Source: Clavaria fumosa
Lineage: Eukaryota; Basidiomycota; Agaricomycetes; Agaricales; Clavariaceae
Reading direction: 5' to 3'
Assembly (NCBI GenBank): GCA_951802425.1
Contig: OX637799.1
Location: 620,001 to 684,000, forward strand
Length of the DNA: 64,000 bases
Part shown: positions 32,448 to 42,155 of the stretch, one piece after another
How the letters are laid out: every line of letters begins with the position of its first letter
How positions within the stretch are numbered: the stretch's first letter is position 1
The notes under the pieces: model-generated
The model's input: the letters and a program-made list of their open reading frames with translations, nothing else
Database searches by the model: none
What the model was told of the DNA's origin: nothing
Position numbers and translations under genes: made by a program

Positions 32448-32935
32448 CCCATGACAGGCCTATATCTTGCCTGCAGAACTGCCCATGTGGCAGCTTCAGT
32501 AGCAACTCCAACATCACCACCCAAATCAACATTAGGGATTTCAGGATCATGAGTTCCTGGGGTCTGGCTGCTGATGGGATTCGAGATGGATCCTGAAGCA
32601 CCCAATGCCCTCCCAGCAGTATTCCCTCCTGCGCTTGGGCCGGTCCCGGGCTCAGCACCGGTTCCTTGGGTCGTAGCCGAATCGGGTCCAGCGCCTTTTT
32701 CGACTGCATTTCGCTTGACCATTCCACCCCTCCCTCTTCCTGGCTGAGACTCCAAAGTCCCTTGATCAATTCTAGATTGAGCTTGGGAGAAGTAATCTTC
32801 AGCTTCTTCAGCAGTTGCACCGCTCAAATGGATCTTCTCAACGAATTCCTCAAAGCATCCTCCTGCACTATACTCATCAGCCACTGCTTGAAGAAGCGCA
32901 GCTCGAGCATGCATGTCTTCCACATTCTGGGTCAT
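32429..32935 (-). CDS. Hypothetical protein, 168 aa
   Basis: An open frame from an ATG at 32935. The N-terminal third is helical and acidic (MTQNVEDMHARAALLQAV ... GGCFEEFVEKIHLSGATAEE), and the middle is low-complexity Gly/Thr/Pro. The last residues lie inside the end of the foldback MITE, so the original C-terminus was probably different. The N-terminus reads like a genuine small domain that I do not recognise; it may come from a transposon gene. Confidence 0.4.
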   Translation of the reverse strand: MTQNVEDMHARAALLQAVADEYSAGGCFEEFVEKIHLSGATAEEAEDYFSQAQSRIDQGTLESQPGRGRGGMVKRNAVEKGAGPDSATTQGTGAEPGTGPSAGGNTAGRALGASGSISNPISSQTPGTHDPEIPNVDLGGDVGVATEAATWAVLQARYRPVMGSDHHG

Positions 32936-33487
32936 GGACCAAATTGAGAGTAAGATGTCAAGATATGTCGAAGAAGATAGTAGTCGCTAAGAGGATGTCG
33001 GAGAGGGTGTTGGAATGAGTATAAAGGCTGAGAAGAGGTGATAGCAACTGTATAAGTAAAAAAGTGATCTTAGAGAGGGGGTGGACATACTAGGATACAT
33101 GTGAACATGCAGTCTGGTCAGACCTGGGTTGTGTATCTAGTGATGCTCCAATGTTAGCTCGAGGAGCTGGAGGTTGAGTGTGAGGTGCATACCTTGTGCT
33201 GTGGGCTGGGTGATAGCCAGCACAAGGGCTATGGGCACATGTTTTATAGTCCACCTCAAGAGGAGCATCTGCTACAACAGATGTAGTGCTCTAACTGAGA
33301 CAAAGCATGACCCAAGTTACAAGAGGGACCCAAACATAGTGTTGAGGCGATGCAGTTACGCATGGGCCATGAGGCAGAGAGCAAGTGTGTGAGGCATGAG
33401 ACAGGGGATACAGGAGTGAGAAAGGCTGTGGACTGAGTGCCGGAACTCACAGTGTATGCCAGAGGCCTAAAAAGTCGCTTACTTCCT
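32936..33487. other. No gene I can support
   Basis: Moderately AT-rich DNA with short unsupported frames. Confidence 0.4.
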
Positions 33488-33650
33488 ATGGAATTTGTGA
33501 CTGCTGTGACCTTCTTCTCTTACTCATCACATAAGCATACATACATCCACCTAAACACCATCAAAGACACATCTCTTGTGACAAAGATGACAACAATGAC
33601 CACGACGATGACAATGACCACTCCATATCCTCTGAGTGTGGGGATGCCAG
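33488..33650 (+). repeat. Segment similar to the 5' end of the SNF1-beta locus
   Basis: The stretch from CTTCTTCTCTTACTCATCAC through ATGACCACTCCATA matches 42122-42240 with scattered changes, including the run of GAC/AAC triplets and the CATACATCCA block. It may be a partial duplication of the beta-subunit gene's 5' region, or both may derive from one dispersed repeat. Confidence 0.55.
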
Positions 33651-34067
33651 CAAGTGCTGAAGCATTCAGTATATATACTTTTGCTTTTCCTATTTTGTAC
33701 TCTTTCCCCCTTATCTTACATCAGCAAACCCACTTTTGTCACTGTAGAATGAAGGAAATCTATAGCTAGGGTATAGCTTGCCATAGCTTGCCATAGCAGC
33801 TTAGTATCTATGCAGTGCAGTGTAGCTCATGGCAGATTACATATACACCTGGAAATCAGTGCATAGAAAGCAGAGACATCCTTGTAGCAACACCTAGATA
33901 TTATTTGGATCTATGTAGCTAGGAGTAGGAAGCATCTCATTTCCACCTGTGCACATCCATAGGACTTGGAAAAAATTCAACATCAGTTCATCACATGATC
34001 TTATGTTGAATTTTCTATCAAATTGTCCCACACTCATTTTTCCTCGCTCCTTGTTGCCCTCCAAGTC
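33651..34067. other. No gene seen upstream of the TMEM135-like gene
   Basis: Contains a repeated CCATAGCTTG word near 33780 and possible 5' regulatory DNA of the gene that follows. Confidence 0.35.
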
Positions 34068-35541
34068 AGTGTGGATGGCCCCACACGGGGCGGCCTCGGC
34101 GAGCTCCGTAGGCAGAGCGTGGTGTTTCAATCCTTCGAGAACCTCGTCGTGCTCGCCAACTACCAGGAGCGACTGCGCGACGCCCGCCGCATAATCTGGC
34201 GCGGCAGAGGCGAGCCCGTCGAGGAGCTGGAGGACCTGTGGGAGTGCACGCAGCATGCGGCGCGTGGGGGCATGAGTTGCGTCGTCCCGTTTTCTAGCCC
34301 TTCCAGACCGCTGACGAGTTTCCTGCTTCCCACTCACCTTGGGCGACCGCCCGTGTTCCTTCCTCTGCGGTACAGGGGCGGCGGCTATGGGCTTCGCCAT
34401 TCGAGCTAGCGTGAACCTCGTGCTGGCGCTCGTCCGCCTCAAGTCGGTCCCCAAGTGCGCACCACCCCCTCCCATTGTTGTGTCCCGCCTGTATCCTGAT
34501 CCCTCCTCGTGTCTACAGCAGCGCCCGCCTTCGCCTGATTCAGCACGCCCTCTTCGGGGCAGACACGTTCCGTTTCGGAGCTATGCTCGGTACGCGCGTC
34601 TTCCTCGCTCTCGCCTGGCGTACTGATGCGGAAAGGCCGGGGTGGCTCATGCTAATTACTGAACCCTCCCCTTGTAGGCTCCTTCATGGGCATATACGAG
34701 TACCTGATCAACGCGCTGCCTCTCGTGTTCCCCACCACGCTAGAGCGCAAGCTTCCCCGGTTCCGCGTCGATGAAGACATCCCGACAGGCGCTGCCACAC
34801 CCGTGGATGGCCCGCTGATGATGCAAGCCCCTTATGAGAGGCATCTCACGCAACAACCGAAACCACTACAACAACTTCAACAACCGCAGGAGAAACAATG
34901 CCGCCTGGCAACTCTCTCTCTCAGTGCGGAGGCGCACGAAATTCTCGTTCGCAAGAAGACGAGTAGGTGGCATTCGGTCATCGCCGGCGCCGTTGCGGGG
35001 GCGCTCGCTGTCTTGTGGGAGAAACGCTCGCGACGGGTCACGATTGCGCAGCAGATGTTCGTCAGGTGAGTTGACGACTTGGGCCTTGTTTCTTGTTCTG
35101 TCGCTTCATTTTATGTGGTTAACCTGCCGGGCCGGCGGGTATGTCTACTTCGCGGGATTCGGTTCTTGCTGCAGGGAACATACAACGTTTTTCCGGATCG
35201 ACACAATATCCGCATACCCGGTGGCGAGGTCCTCCTCTTTGGATTCGCGTGCGTCCAGCGCCTCTATCTCCAACTGCATCAATAATATGATGGACACTCG
35301 TCATCAAATTCAGATGCGCTCAAATTCTCTACGCATTTACCCTCAACTCCGATACGTTACCACGTTCATACTATGGATGGTAGGAAGCAGAAGTCAGCCA
35401 GTTGCTACATAGCACTGAAGACCTTGTTTCAGGCTAATGCAAGCAGGCAAGATGCTCTCCGCCACGGTCAGAATGAATGGGCGCCTCGTCCGTGATGGCA
35501 TTTTCAACCCTGCCGACCTTCAGTACATCATTGATCTCAAA
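34068..35541 (+). CDS. TMEM135-like membrane protein gene, spliced, C-terminus missing
   Basis: Proposed exons: about 34068-34263, 34376-34454, 34519-34589, 34678-35065, 35175-35248, 35433-35541, joined by GT-AG introns of 64-184 nt. The first three junctions keep the frame exactly. The product has NYQERLRDARRIIW, a hydrophobic block (GFAIRASVNLVLALVRL), a FGADTFRFGAMLGSFMGIYEY block, then RWHSVIAGAVAGALAVLWEK and GTYNVF ... IRIPGGEVLLFGF. This order fits fungal TMEM135-type integral membrane proteins. The junction at 35065/35175 is out of phase by one, so an acceptor was mis-assigned or mutated. The expected C-terminal half is absent; a Gly-rich stretch and a retroelement follow. Confidence 0.55.
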
Positions 35542-35694
35542 GTACGCATCTACCCTGACATCCAGGCATGACGTGTGCCTTCTCACCCTCTGGAACAACA
35601 TCACATGCATAGGACACGACCGCACGGAACCGTACGAACTGTACGATCCTGGAAGAGTGCCTCCTGCGTGCGACCGCTGCATCCGATTTCAGGA

Positions 35695-35900
35695 CCAGTG
35701 GTGGCAACGGCAGCGGCAGCAACGGCGGCGGCGGCGGCAGCGGCAACGGCGGTGGTGGCGGCGGCTCTGGCGGTGGTTATGGCGGTGGCGGTGGCTATAT
35801 CAATGGTAGCGGCTATGGCAGTGGCGGCGGCTATAGCAATGGTGGCGGCTATGGTGCCTACTACTTGGTTAGAGTATCACATGACTTTGTTGATTTATAG
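35695..35900 (+). repeat. GGC/GGT-rich array with an open Gly-rich frame
   Basis: Triplet-rich DNA whose Gly frame (GGSGGGYGGGGGY type) ends at TAG 35898-35900, eight bases before the retroelement. It may be a divergent tail of the preceding gene or only a triplet expansion. Confidence 0.5.
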
Positions 35901-35907
35901 AACAAAT

Positions 35908-35963
35908 GCATCCGAAGACGCCCGGGGGGCTCAATTCACAAGGTCGCGTAAGGCGAAACGGTA
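35908..35963. repeat. Ngaro split repeat A1
   Basis: 56 bp, GCATCCGAAGACGCCCGGGG to AAACGGTA. It differs from A2 only by C versus T at one CpG. Confidence 0.92.
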
Positions 35964-35988
35964 GCTAGTTACAGGGAGCGGTGGGTGG

Positions 35989-36358
35989 GTTGCTCGCAAA
36001 TAGACTACGCTAATGAGAGGGAAAGGACTGGTAGTAAGAGACCCGGGCGAGGCGCAAAGAAGGGCAGACACACCTAGTGGGCGAGAAGAAAGGACGGGGA
36101 GTCCCTTTCCTCAGCGCTCACTAAGTGGTGCGGCGGGATGTCTGAGGGCGGATTGTCTCGGGACAGCGCTGGTGTGCCTGGGACAGCGCTGGTGTGCCTG
36201 GCACAGCGGGACACCTCACCCAAGCACGGGTATGCGGAGGTGCCTGAAAGGCTTGCCTCGCCCAGCGGGGCATGCGGAGGCATGAGCGACGCTCGTCGCT
36301 AGATGAGTGGGCTGCGACCCGCGAGTGATTGGACTACTGTAAACAAGTTTAAACACGA
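35989..36358. repeat. Ngaro split repeat B1
   Basis: 370 bp, GTTGCTCGCAAATAGAC to TTTAAACACGA. It contains two tandem 20-bp GGACAGCGCTGGTGTGCCTG units. It pairs with 40765-41154. Confidence 0.93.
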
Positions 36359-36413
36359 CCAATCAACCTGCTCGTTGCTGACGTAAGGAGGTAGCGGTAA
36401 AGCAGCCGCCCCG

Positions 36414-36469
36414 GCATCCGAAGACGCCCGGGGGGCTCAATTCACAAGGTCGCGTAAGGCGAAATGGTA
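36414..36469. repeat. Ngaro split repeat A2
   Basis: 56 bp, the partner of A1. It lies between B1 and the recombinase gene. Confidence 0.92.
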
Positions 36470-36696
36470 AAAGGCTACAGTAGATGAAAGTGTCTATGGC
36501 ACAAGAGTAACGATGTCGAGAGAAGGCAGGGAATTTTTTTTTTTTTTTTTTTTGAGTGTCGCAGTTGAAAGCGTTCACGAACGGAAAGGGACAGGATACA
36601 TGTAAAGGAGAAAGGAAAGTTCAAAGGCGCATTGTCTACAAGTAGGTCAGCGTCCGTTAAGTGTCAGGCGAGCGTCCTTTTCTTTTTTTTTTTTTT

Positions 36697-37728
36697 TTAT
36701 ACAACAGATAGAGACGCAGGCGATGTGCCTGGTGCGACCTGGTTGCCCGTTCTGTTCCCCACAATCAGAACATGAAGCAAGAAAGGGTTTTTTCTTATGT
36801 AGCGCTCGAAAGCGTTGGAGGACCATCGTCCCGCCGCTCGGATGAGGTCAGGTGCGACGCCCTCCTCTGCCAGGGCTGTAGCGCCACCCGCTCGAAGGGA
36901 GTGTCCTGAGATGTCGGGAGGGAACAAGCGTCGTAGTCGCCCCACGAACCAAGAACGAGTGGGCAGCGTCCCGGACTCCCTGAGCCACAGCCATGGGTGT
37001 AACGGGAAGAGGGCGTCTCGCGAGGCGAGGTACCGTTGCATGACGGGTGTGGGGTCGGGCCGTCCAGCGCGTTTTAAGACGACAACTTTGTTGCCCTCGA
37101 ACAAGCTGTCACCCTTGAACCTGGGTAGCCATAAGCTGTATCCATCCGCCGTCAAGGCTGCGGTAGAACGCAGCGTGTACTTTGAGGGGTCTCGGAGACG
37201 TGGATTGTCCGGCATGGTGGCCTCCCCGAGTCGTAGTAATGCGAAGAACGCAGTGAAAAATATTGCTTGGAAGAGGCGGTCGTCGTGAAGCGGGGAGTCT
37301 GCGTATGTCGACGACACAAGGGCGACGTCGCTCCAGGAAAGGGCGCTCTTTCGCGAGGTAGCGCCCCCGTGGCGGCGGTGTGCGCCCTTCAAGGTCTTGA
37401 TGACGAGTTGGGAGGCACGGCTGGCACGGACGTATGGGTGGTAGGGTTCTAGTAGGCTGCATATGCCGGAGAGGTAGGATTCGACAGAGGCGGGGGAGAT
37501 GAACGAGGACTGGTAAGCGACGTAGAGGCTGAGGGTGTCTGGGGTGGGGTCTGAGGACATAGAGTGTCTCCTGCAGAAGGTGAGGTAAGAGTTGAGTGCG
37601 CTAGTGTAAGAGAGAGTCGTGGAGGGGTCGAGCGCGAGTCCCATGAGAGTCGAGCGCTCCAATCGCAAGTGCTCGGGGGTCCACAGCGGGCGCAACGGCC
37701 GGCGGGACCTGGGGTGGCCGTTGGTCAT
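36697..37728 (-). CDS. Ngaro tyrosine recombinase
   Basis: 343 residues from an ATG at 37728 that overlaps the reverse transcriptase stop (ATGA). The N-terminal SAM-like region (SYTSALNSYLTFCRRH ... SVESYLSGICSLL) is followed by the catalytic domain: first Arg in ALLRLGEA, the H-x-x-R box in GHSLRAGGATALAEEG, a GRW block, and the nucleophile Tyr in NAFERYIRKNP. These are the expected active-site residues of a tyrosine recombinase. It would integrate the circular DNA made by reverse transcription. No interruption. Confidence 0.9.
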   Translation of the reverse strand: MTNGHPRSRRPLRPLWTPEHLRLERSTLMGLALDPSTTLSYTSALNSYLTFCRRHSMSSDPTPDTLSLYVAYQSSFISPASVESYLSGICSLLEPYHPYVRASRASQLVIKTLKGAHRRHGGATSRKSALSWSDVALVSSTYADSPLHDDRLFQAIFFTAFFALLRLGEATMPDNPRLRDPSKYTLRSTAALTADGYSLWLPRFKGDSLFEGNKVVVLKRAGRPDPTPVMQRYLASRDALFPLHPWLWLRESGTLPTRSWFVGRLRRLFPPDISGHSLRAGGATALAEEGVAPDLIRAAGRWSSNAFERYIRKNPFLLHVLIVGNRTGNQVAPGTSPASLSVV

Positions 37729-39550
37729 TTTTTGGTTGCCCCCAGCGCGTCTCGAGGGGGTTGAAAATTGATAATTGACAGTTTGGGTGCGAGGGCGAGG
37801 GCTCTCTCGTTGTCCAGGCGAGAGATTGCGTCCGCTACGACATTCTCAGAGCCAGGTATCCACAAGACTCGCATATCGAGTCCGTCAGCAATGCGGACAT
37901 CAACAGTTGACAGGAGGATCTGATTATGGCTGGGGCCGGCTCGGAGGGAGTGAAAGATGTCGAAAGAGTTGGAGTTGTCGGTGTGACAGAGGAGGCGGCG
38001 GGGCCGACCGTGGTTCCGAGATAGGTGCGCTGCGCAGCAGACCGCCAGTGCTTCGAAGAAGAAGATCCTACTCGGTGCGATCTCGGTTGGGATGGCCCAC
38101 TGGTACCCTGTGTGCTCACCAGGGAACCAGACTCCTAGGCCAACGCCGGAGGCGTCAGTGTATGCCTCGATGGTGTCCACGCCGTCGTGTACAGTCCATT
38201 CTGAGGCCTCGATCAAGTGGACTCCGGTCGAACGCTCGACGTGCCTAATGAGCCACGATACTTCCCGTACGATGTCTGTGTTGACCCGGAGCAGGGCGCG
38301 TGGTTTGCTCTTCCCGGCAGTCTTGGCATACAGTGCTGAGAGGGATGGGCGAAGTAAGGGGTAGACATTGAGGGCCCAGTTGACGTGCCCCTGGAGGGCC
38401 CAAAAGTCGCGCAGGGGGATACGTGCTCCAGCCTTAGTGAATGGTTGGCAAGCGGCTACGAGTTTCGCACGCTTTTCCAGGGCCATCGAAACGCGCATGC
38501 TGTTAGGGTCCACATCAAAACCGATGACACGCAGCGGCGACCCTGAGATCTGTTTGTGCTCGGCATGCGGCACGCCGAGCTCATCGAAGAGTTGCAGGAG
38601 TGCCACCTGTTCAGTCGGCATGTCCTTCGCGTAGGGGGCATACCACATGACGTCCCCTTTGCGTAACGCACCAAAGTGGTCGTCGACATAACACTTGAGG
38701 TTGACTATTCCGCGTTGGAAGACTGCGATCCAGACGATGAGGGAAGCGACGGAATGGTAAACTTTCTGCGATGCCCGGCCACCAAAGTTGTTGCACCGGT
38801 CAACGTGTTTAGCCCCATCAACTGATACGATCTGCTTCAGTTGCCAGAGGGGGTGCATCGGGCACAGGCGGTACGCTTCGGCTACGTCTGTCTTGTAAAT
38901 GATGAGTTCGCAGGTTGGGTCGTTATTCCGCAGTGCACGAATCGTCGCCCCCAGTGAGCGGATCCCATCTAATTTCACACCAGCAATCTCTGTCTTGAGA
39001 ATCCTGGAATTTGGTGAGAACTCGCCATCTGAGTGGTCAACAACTAAGCGGAGTTTGTCTGATTCCGGTTTGGGCACCGCATGGACCGGGACCGAGAACA
39101 TGCCAGGTAGAAGTTCCGTTCCAAACGCAGGCGAGAAGCGTCCCTTCTCCTCCTCTATCCTGAACTGTTCCCTTATGAAGCTCCTCTCTGCCTCGGTCTT
39201 TGGCGGTCGTTCCGAATTGTCCCAGGACTCTGGGTACTCACTCGACTCCGTTCCAGCCCAAGGCCAGAAACCGTTTCGGAGCGCCCAGAGCACTGATTGA
39301 ACGTACGGTTGATTAGGATGGTCAACGAGGAGCCGTTCGAAGGCGTCAGGTTTGAGTGGGCTGACGATCTTGAAGAGGTTTGGGTATGTCCTGACCGTTT
39401 TCCATCCGTCTCCATTCTCAAACTCTGCAGGCGGCGGTCTCGGTACTGGTTCTGCGGTGAGTGAGTAGTTTGCTGTGACCCCTACCATCTCATCGTCATC
39501 ACGCCATAGGAACTCCCTCAAGTACCTCGGGCGCCTAGCCTTCAGCTCAA
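37725..39550 (-). CDS. Ngaro reverse transcriptase-RNase H
   Basis: The functional part starts around the end of gag (about 39550), in the +1 frame relative to gag. Reverse transcriptase: VPKPESDKLRLVVDHSDGEF block, KTDVAEAYRLCPMHP, FGGRASQKVYHS, catalytic CYVDDHFGA near 38690. RNase H: EAYTDASGVGLGVWF, FFEALAVC, LCHTDNSNSF and ENVVADAISRLDN, so four acidic residues are present. The frame stays open upstream across all of gag to 40715, giving a nominal 996 codons, but that upstream part shows no domain. The stop overlaps the recombinase start. Confidence 0.9.
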
Positions 39551-40728
39551 GCGCTCCTCTTCTGCTTATCCTTGCAGTCTCCCTTCCTGTGTCCCCCTCC
39601 ACAGACGACGCAGATATGTTTGAACTTGCAGTTCGTGCGAGAACATTTGTTTTCGTTGTACTGACGGCAAGGCTCTTCCGGGTCCCAATCTGCGCGACGT
39701 TTTCCCCTTCCTCTCGGCCCTTCAAGTTCGAAATGCGCTCCATCCGGGTCCAAGAAGCAAGGTTCGAAGTGTCGGATTGCGGTGAAGTCGCACAGCTCGA
39801 GGTCGTTTGACTCGGCAACGTATTTCCGGATTGCCTTATCCATTTCAATGATCCTGGCATGCGAGGATGTGCGTCTCGACCCGAAAAGCCCAAGGATGTA
39901 GTCGCTATATTTGGTGAGTTCCGTTTCTCGGTGTGGGAAGGCGAACTTTGTTGCAGTGACTGTCCTTTGCCAGGCGAGCACCCAGTCCCCGGAGGTCCTG
40001 ACGAGTTTCGCTGGTTTAGCAGGTCCTGTTCGCAGCTCGATGTCCCCAATCCTCTCAACAGTTTGAGATTCGAAGCTGACGGCATATGCTCCCGAGAAGA
40101 CGATGTCGAGGTTGACCGGTCTTCCAGCGAGCACGTTGGTCCACTCACTATCGGGGAAGTGAGGGACTCCTGGTGTGGTCGAAAGGTGAAGCTTCGCGTT
40201 TTTAATGTCCGTAGAAAAGTTGATGATAAGCTGTCTGGTGAGTTCGAGATTAGGGCTGAGGTGCTCCGCTGCGTGTTTCGCGCGTTGTGCCCACGGGTAC
40301 AATCCCTCATCCACTGGGAGTTTCCTGAGGATGCGATCCCCTGGCTCTGGTGAGGCGCTTCTCGCTCGCTTGTCCCCTTTTCCACGTTGAGTTTCTTTGT
40401 TGGTCTCTCTATCTCTGGTTGCTCCGAGATTCTCTCCAGGAGGCTGAGTTGCCTCTTTTCCCCGTTCTTCTGCTGCCCGAAGGATTCGGTCATGCAGTTC
40501 GAGCGTGTCCAAGTACGTTTCGAACGCAGAGGTGATTTGCTCCTCAGGCAATCCCCTTCCTGCCTGCAGCAGGAGGGCGAAGATCTTCGCCGCTGCGGCC
40601 CCTCGCGTAATTTGTCCGTCTCTGAAAAGCTTGGCGACTTCGTCACACTGCGAAGTCGCGAGGGCAGAGGTCGGGTCCTGCGACGGTGATGGTGAGGTAG
40701 TTTGACTGTCATCAATCGCAGCTGGCAT
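39547..40728 (-). CDS. gag: Ngaro Gag-like protein
   Basis: 393 residues from an ATG at 40728. The N-terminal half is acidic and charged, the middle contains a DVLAWQRTVTATKFAFPHRE-like helical block, and the C-terminus has two zinc-binding motifs: a CCCH-like C-x7-C-x4-C-x3-H (CRQYNENKCSRTNCKFKH) followed by a knuckle CVVCGGGHRKGDC. It ends KQKRSA. It probably coats the element RNA. Confidence 0.82.
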   Translation of the reverse strand: MPAAIDDSQTTSPSPSQDPTSALATSQCDEVAKLFRDGQITRGAAAAKIFALLLQAGRGLPEEQITSAFETYLDTLELHDRILRAAEERGKEATQPPGENLGATRDRETNKETQRGKGDKRARSASPEPGDRILRKLPVDEGLYPWAQRAKHAAEHLSPNLELTRQLIINFSTDIKNAKLHLSTTPGVPHFPDSEWTNVLAGRPVNLDIVFSGAYAVSFESQTVERIGDIELRTGPAKPAKLVRTSGDWVLAWQRTVTATKFAFPHRETELTKYSDYILGLFGSRRTSSHARIIEMDKAIRKYVAESNDLELCDFTAIRHFEPCFLDPDGAHFELEGPRGRGKRRADWDPEEPCRQYNENKCSRTNCKFKHICVVCGGGHRKGDCKDKQKRSA

Positions 40729-40764
40729 CAGACCGATGGACTAAATGATAATGGTGTCTATAAC

Positions 40765-41154
40765 GTTGCTCGCAAATAGACTACGCTAATGAGAGGGAAA
40801 GGACTGGTAGTAAGAGACCCGGGCGAGGCGCAAAGAAGGGCAGACACACCTAGTGGGCGAGAAGAAAGGACGGGGAGTCCCTTTCCTCAGCGCTCACTAA
40901 GTGGTGCGGCGGGATGTCTGAGGGCGGATTGTCTCGGGACAGCGCTGGTGTGCCTGGGACAGCGCTGGTGTGCCTGGGACAGCGCTGGTGTGCCTGGCAC
41001 AGCGGGACACCTCACCCAAGCACGGGTATGCGGAGGTGCCTGAAAGGCTTGCCTCGCCCAGCGGGGCATGCGGAGGCGTGAGCGACGCTCGTCGCTAGAT
41101 GAGTGGGCTGCGACCCGCGAGTGATTGGACTACTGTAAACAAGTTTAAACACGA
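40765..41154. repeat. Ngaro split repeat B2
   Basis: 390 bp, the partner of B1, with three instead of two 20-bp tandem units and one further CpG difference (GGCGTGAG versus GGCATGAG). Confidence 0.93.
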
Positions 41155-41555
41155 AAATACAAATATTGATTTAGTTGCAATTGTGCAGTTGAGCATAGTT
41201 TGGATGTAGTTGAGCATAGTTCAGATGTAGGACCTGCCACTAGCTACATGTTTCTGTGTAGGACTCTGTAGCCTTATTCTAGACCTATGTAGTGCTGCAG
41301 TGGGTCATGTTCCCCTACAAAGCAATCATGCTGTGCTACACAGTTCTACACATATCAGGAAGTTGTCTATGGCTTCTATGGCTCTACAGCTGTCTGTGCA
41401 GCACTGCCAAATGGCATATAGCCTGATTGCACTTTGCTGATGTAGTATTGTTGTCATGACCTTACAGTTAAGTTGTGTGAGACCCAGTCTGATATATTTG
41501 CTTTGTTTTCCCTCTTTTCTCTTTCTCTTGTCTTGTATGAGTGGGAAGGGCCAAC
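41155..41555. other. No gene seen
   Basis: AT-rich spacer with a twofold 21-bp repeat (GTTGAGCATAGTTTGGATGT type) at about 41185-41230. Confidence 0.4.
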
Positions 41556-41563
41556 CTACTGTG

Positions 41564-41856
41564 TAGGGATGCCACGGTTCGGTTCTGAACTTTGGTTCGA
41601 ACCTGAACTGGACTGGACCGAACCGAAAATGAGGTTCAGGTTCAGCCAAGTGGGTGAACCGAACCAAAATTGAGGTTCAGAAGCCCAAATTTGGGCGAAC
41701 CATTACCTTATTTGGTAAAAGTCCGGTCCAATGAACCAGACTTGGACCGAACTCAGGTTCAAGGTTCGGAATTTGGCCTGAACCAGACCTAAAGTCCGGT
41801 TCGGGGTTCGAAAAAATTGGCCCTGAACCGGACTTAACCGGACCGTGGCATCCCTA
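41564..41856. mobile_element. hAT-type MITE with 8-bp target duplication
   Basis: 293 bp with terminal inverted repeats TAGGGATGCCACGGT at the left and ACCGTGGCATCCCTA at the right, flanked by CTACTGTG at 41556-41563 and 41857-41864. The 8-bp duplication and TAGGG terminus fit the hAT superfamily. The interior is filled with GGTTC/GAACC words, a likely set of subterminal transposase-binding repeats. It has no coding capacity. Confidence 0.93.
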
Positions 41857-42009
41857 CTACTGTGGCACAAACATGGGCTTGGTGTTAGATATGCATATAT
41901 GTTGCCAGGCTACTGACTGCCATGGAATGAATACTAGCATGTTTTACTTTCTCTTTGTTTTCTTTTGTGACACACAACCTGCATCAGGAAGCTTGAATAA
42001 TGATGTACA

Positions 42010-42061
42010 GGGCCTGGCTCAGCTCAAATGCCTGGCCTTGGATAAACCATGAGCCAGGCCC
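42010..42061. repeat. Hairpin with 12-bp perfect arms
   Basis: GGGCCTGGCTCA and TGAGCCAGGCCC are separated by about 28 nt, just upstream of the SNF1-beta gene. Possibly the remains of another inverted-repeat element. Confidence 0.6.
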
Positions 42062-42155
42062 TTGTTGAGGGCTCAGGCTCAAGCCCAGGCTATGTGGTGC
42101 ACATGGGGCAGAGAGTGTAAGGCCCTTCTTCTCTTACTCATTACATACAGTAAGC

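Larger units (their letters stand above)
35908..41154 (-). mobile_element. Ngaro-type tyrosine-recombinase retrotransposon with split direct repeats
   Basis: On the minus strand: repeat B2 (41154-40765), gag, reverse transcriptase-RNase H, tyrosine recombinase, then A2 (36469-36414), B1 (36358-35989) and A1 (35963-35908). This is the split-direct-repeat order of Ngaro/PAT-like elements, in which a circular intermediate is rebuilt from the overlapping repeats and integrated by the recombinase, without a DDE integrase. All three ORFs are open, and the repeats differ only by CpG changes and one 20-bp unit, so the copy looks young and possibly competent. Confidence 0.9.

Noticed and set aside
37725..40715. 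A single 996-residue RT protein
   Set aside because: The first 390 residues overlap gag in another frame and show no domain. I annotate RT from about 39550 and report the open overlap as a finding.
35908..41154. LTR retrotransposon with 370-390-bp LTRs
   Set aside because: The repeats are split (A and B out of order), there is a tyrosine recombinase and no DDE integrase, which fits the Ngaro type.
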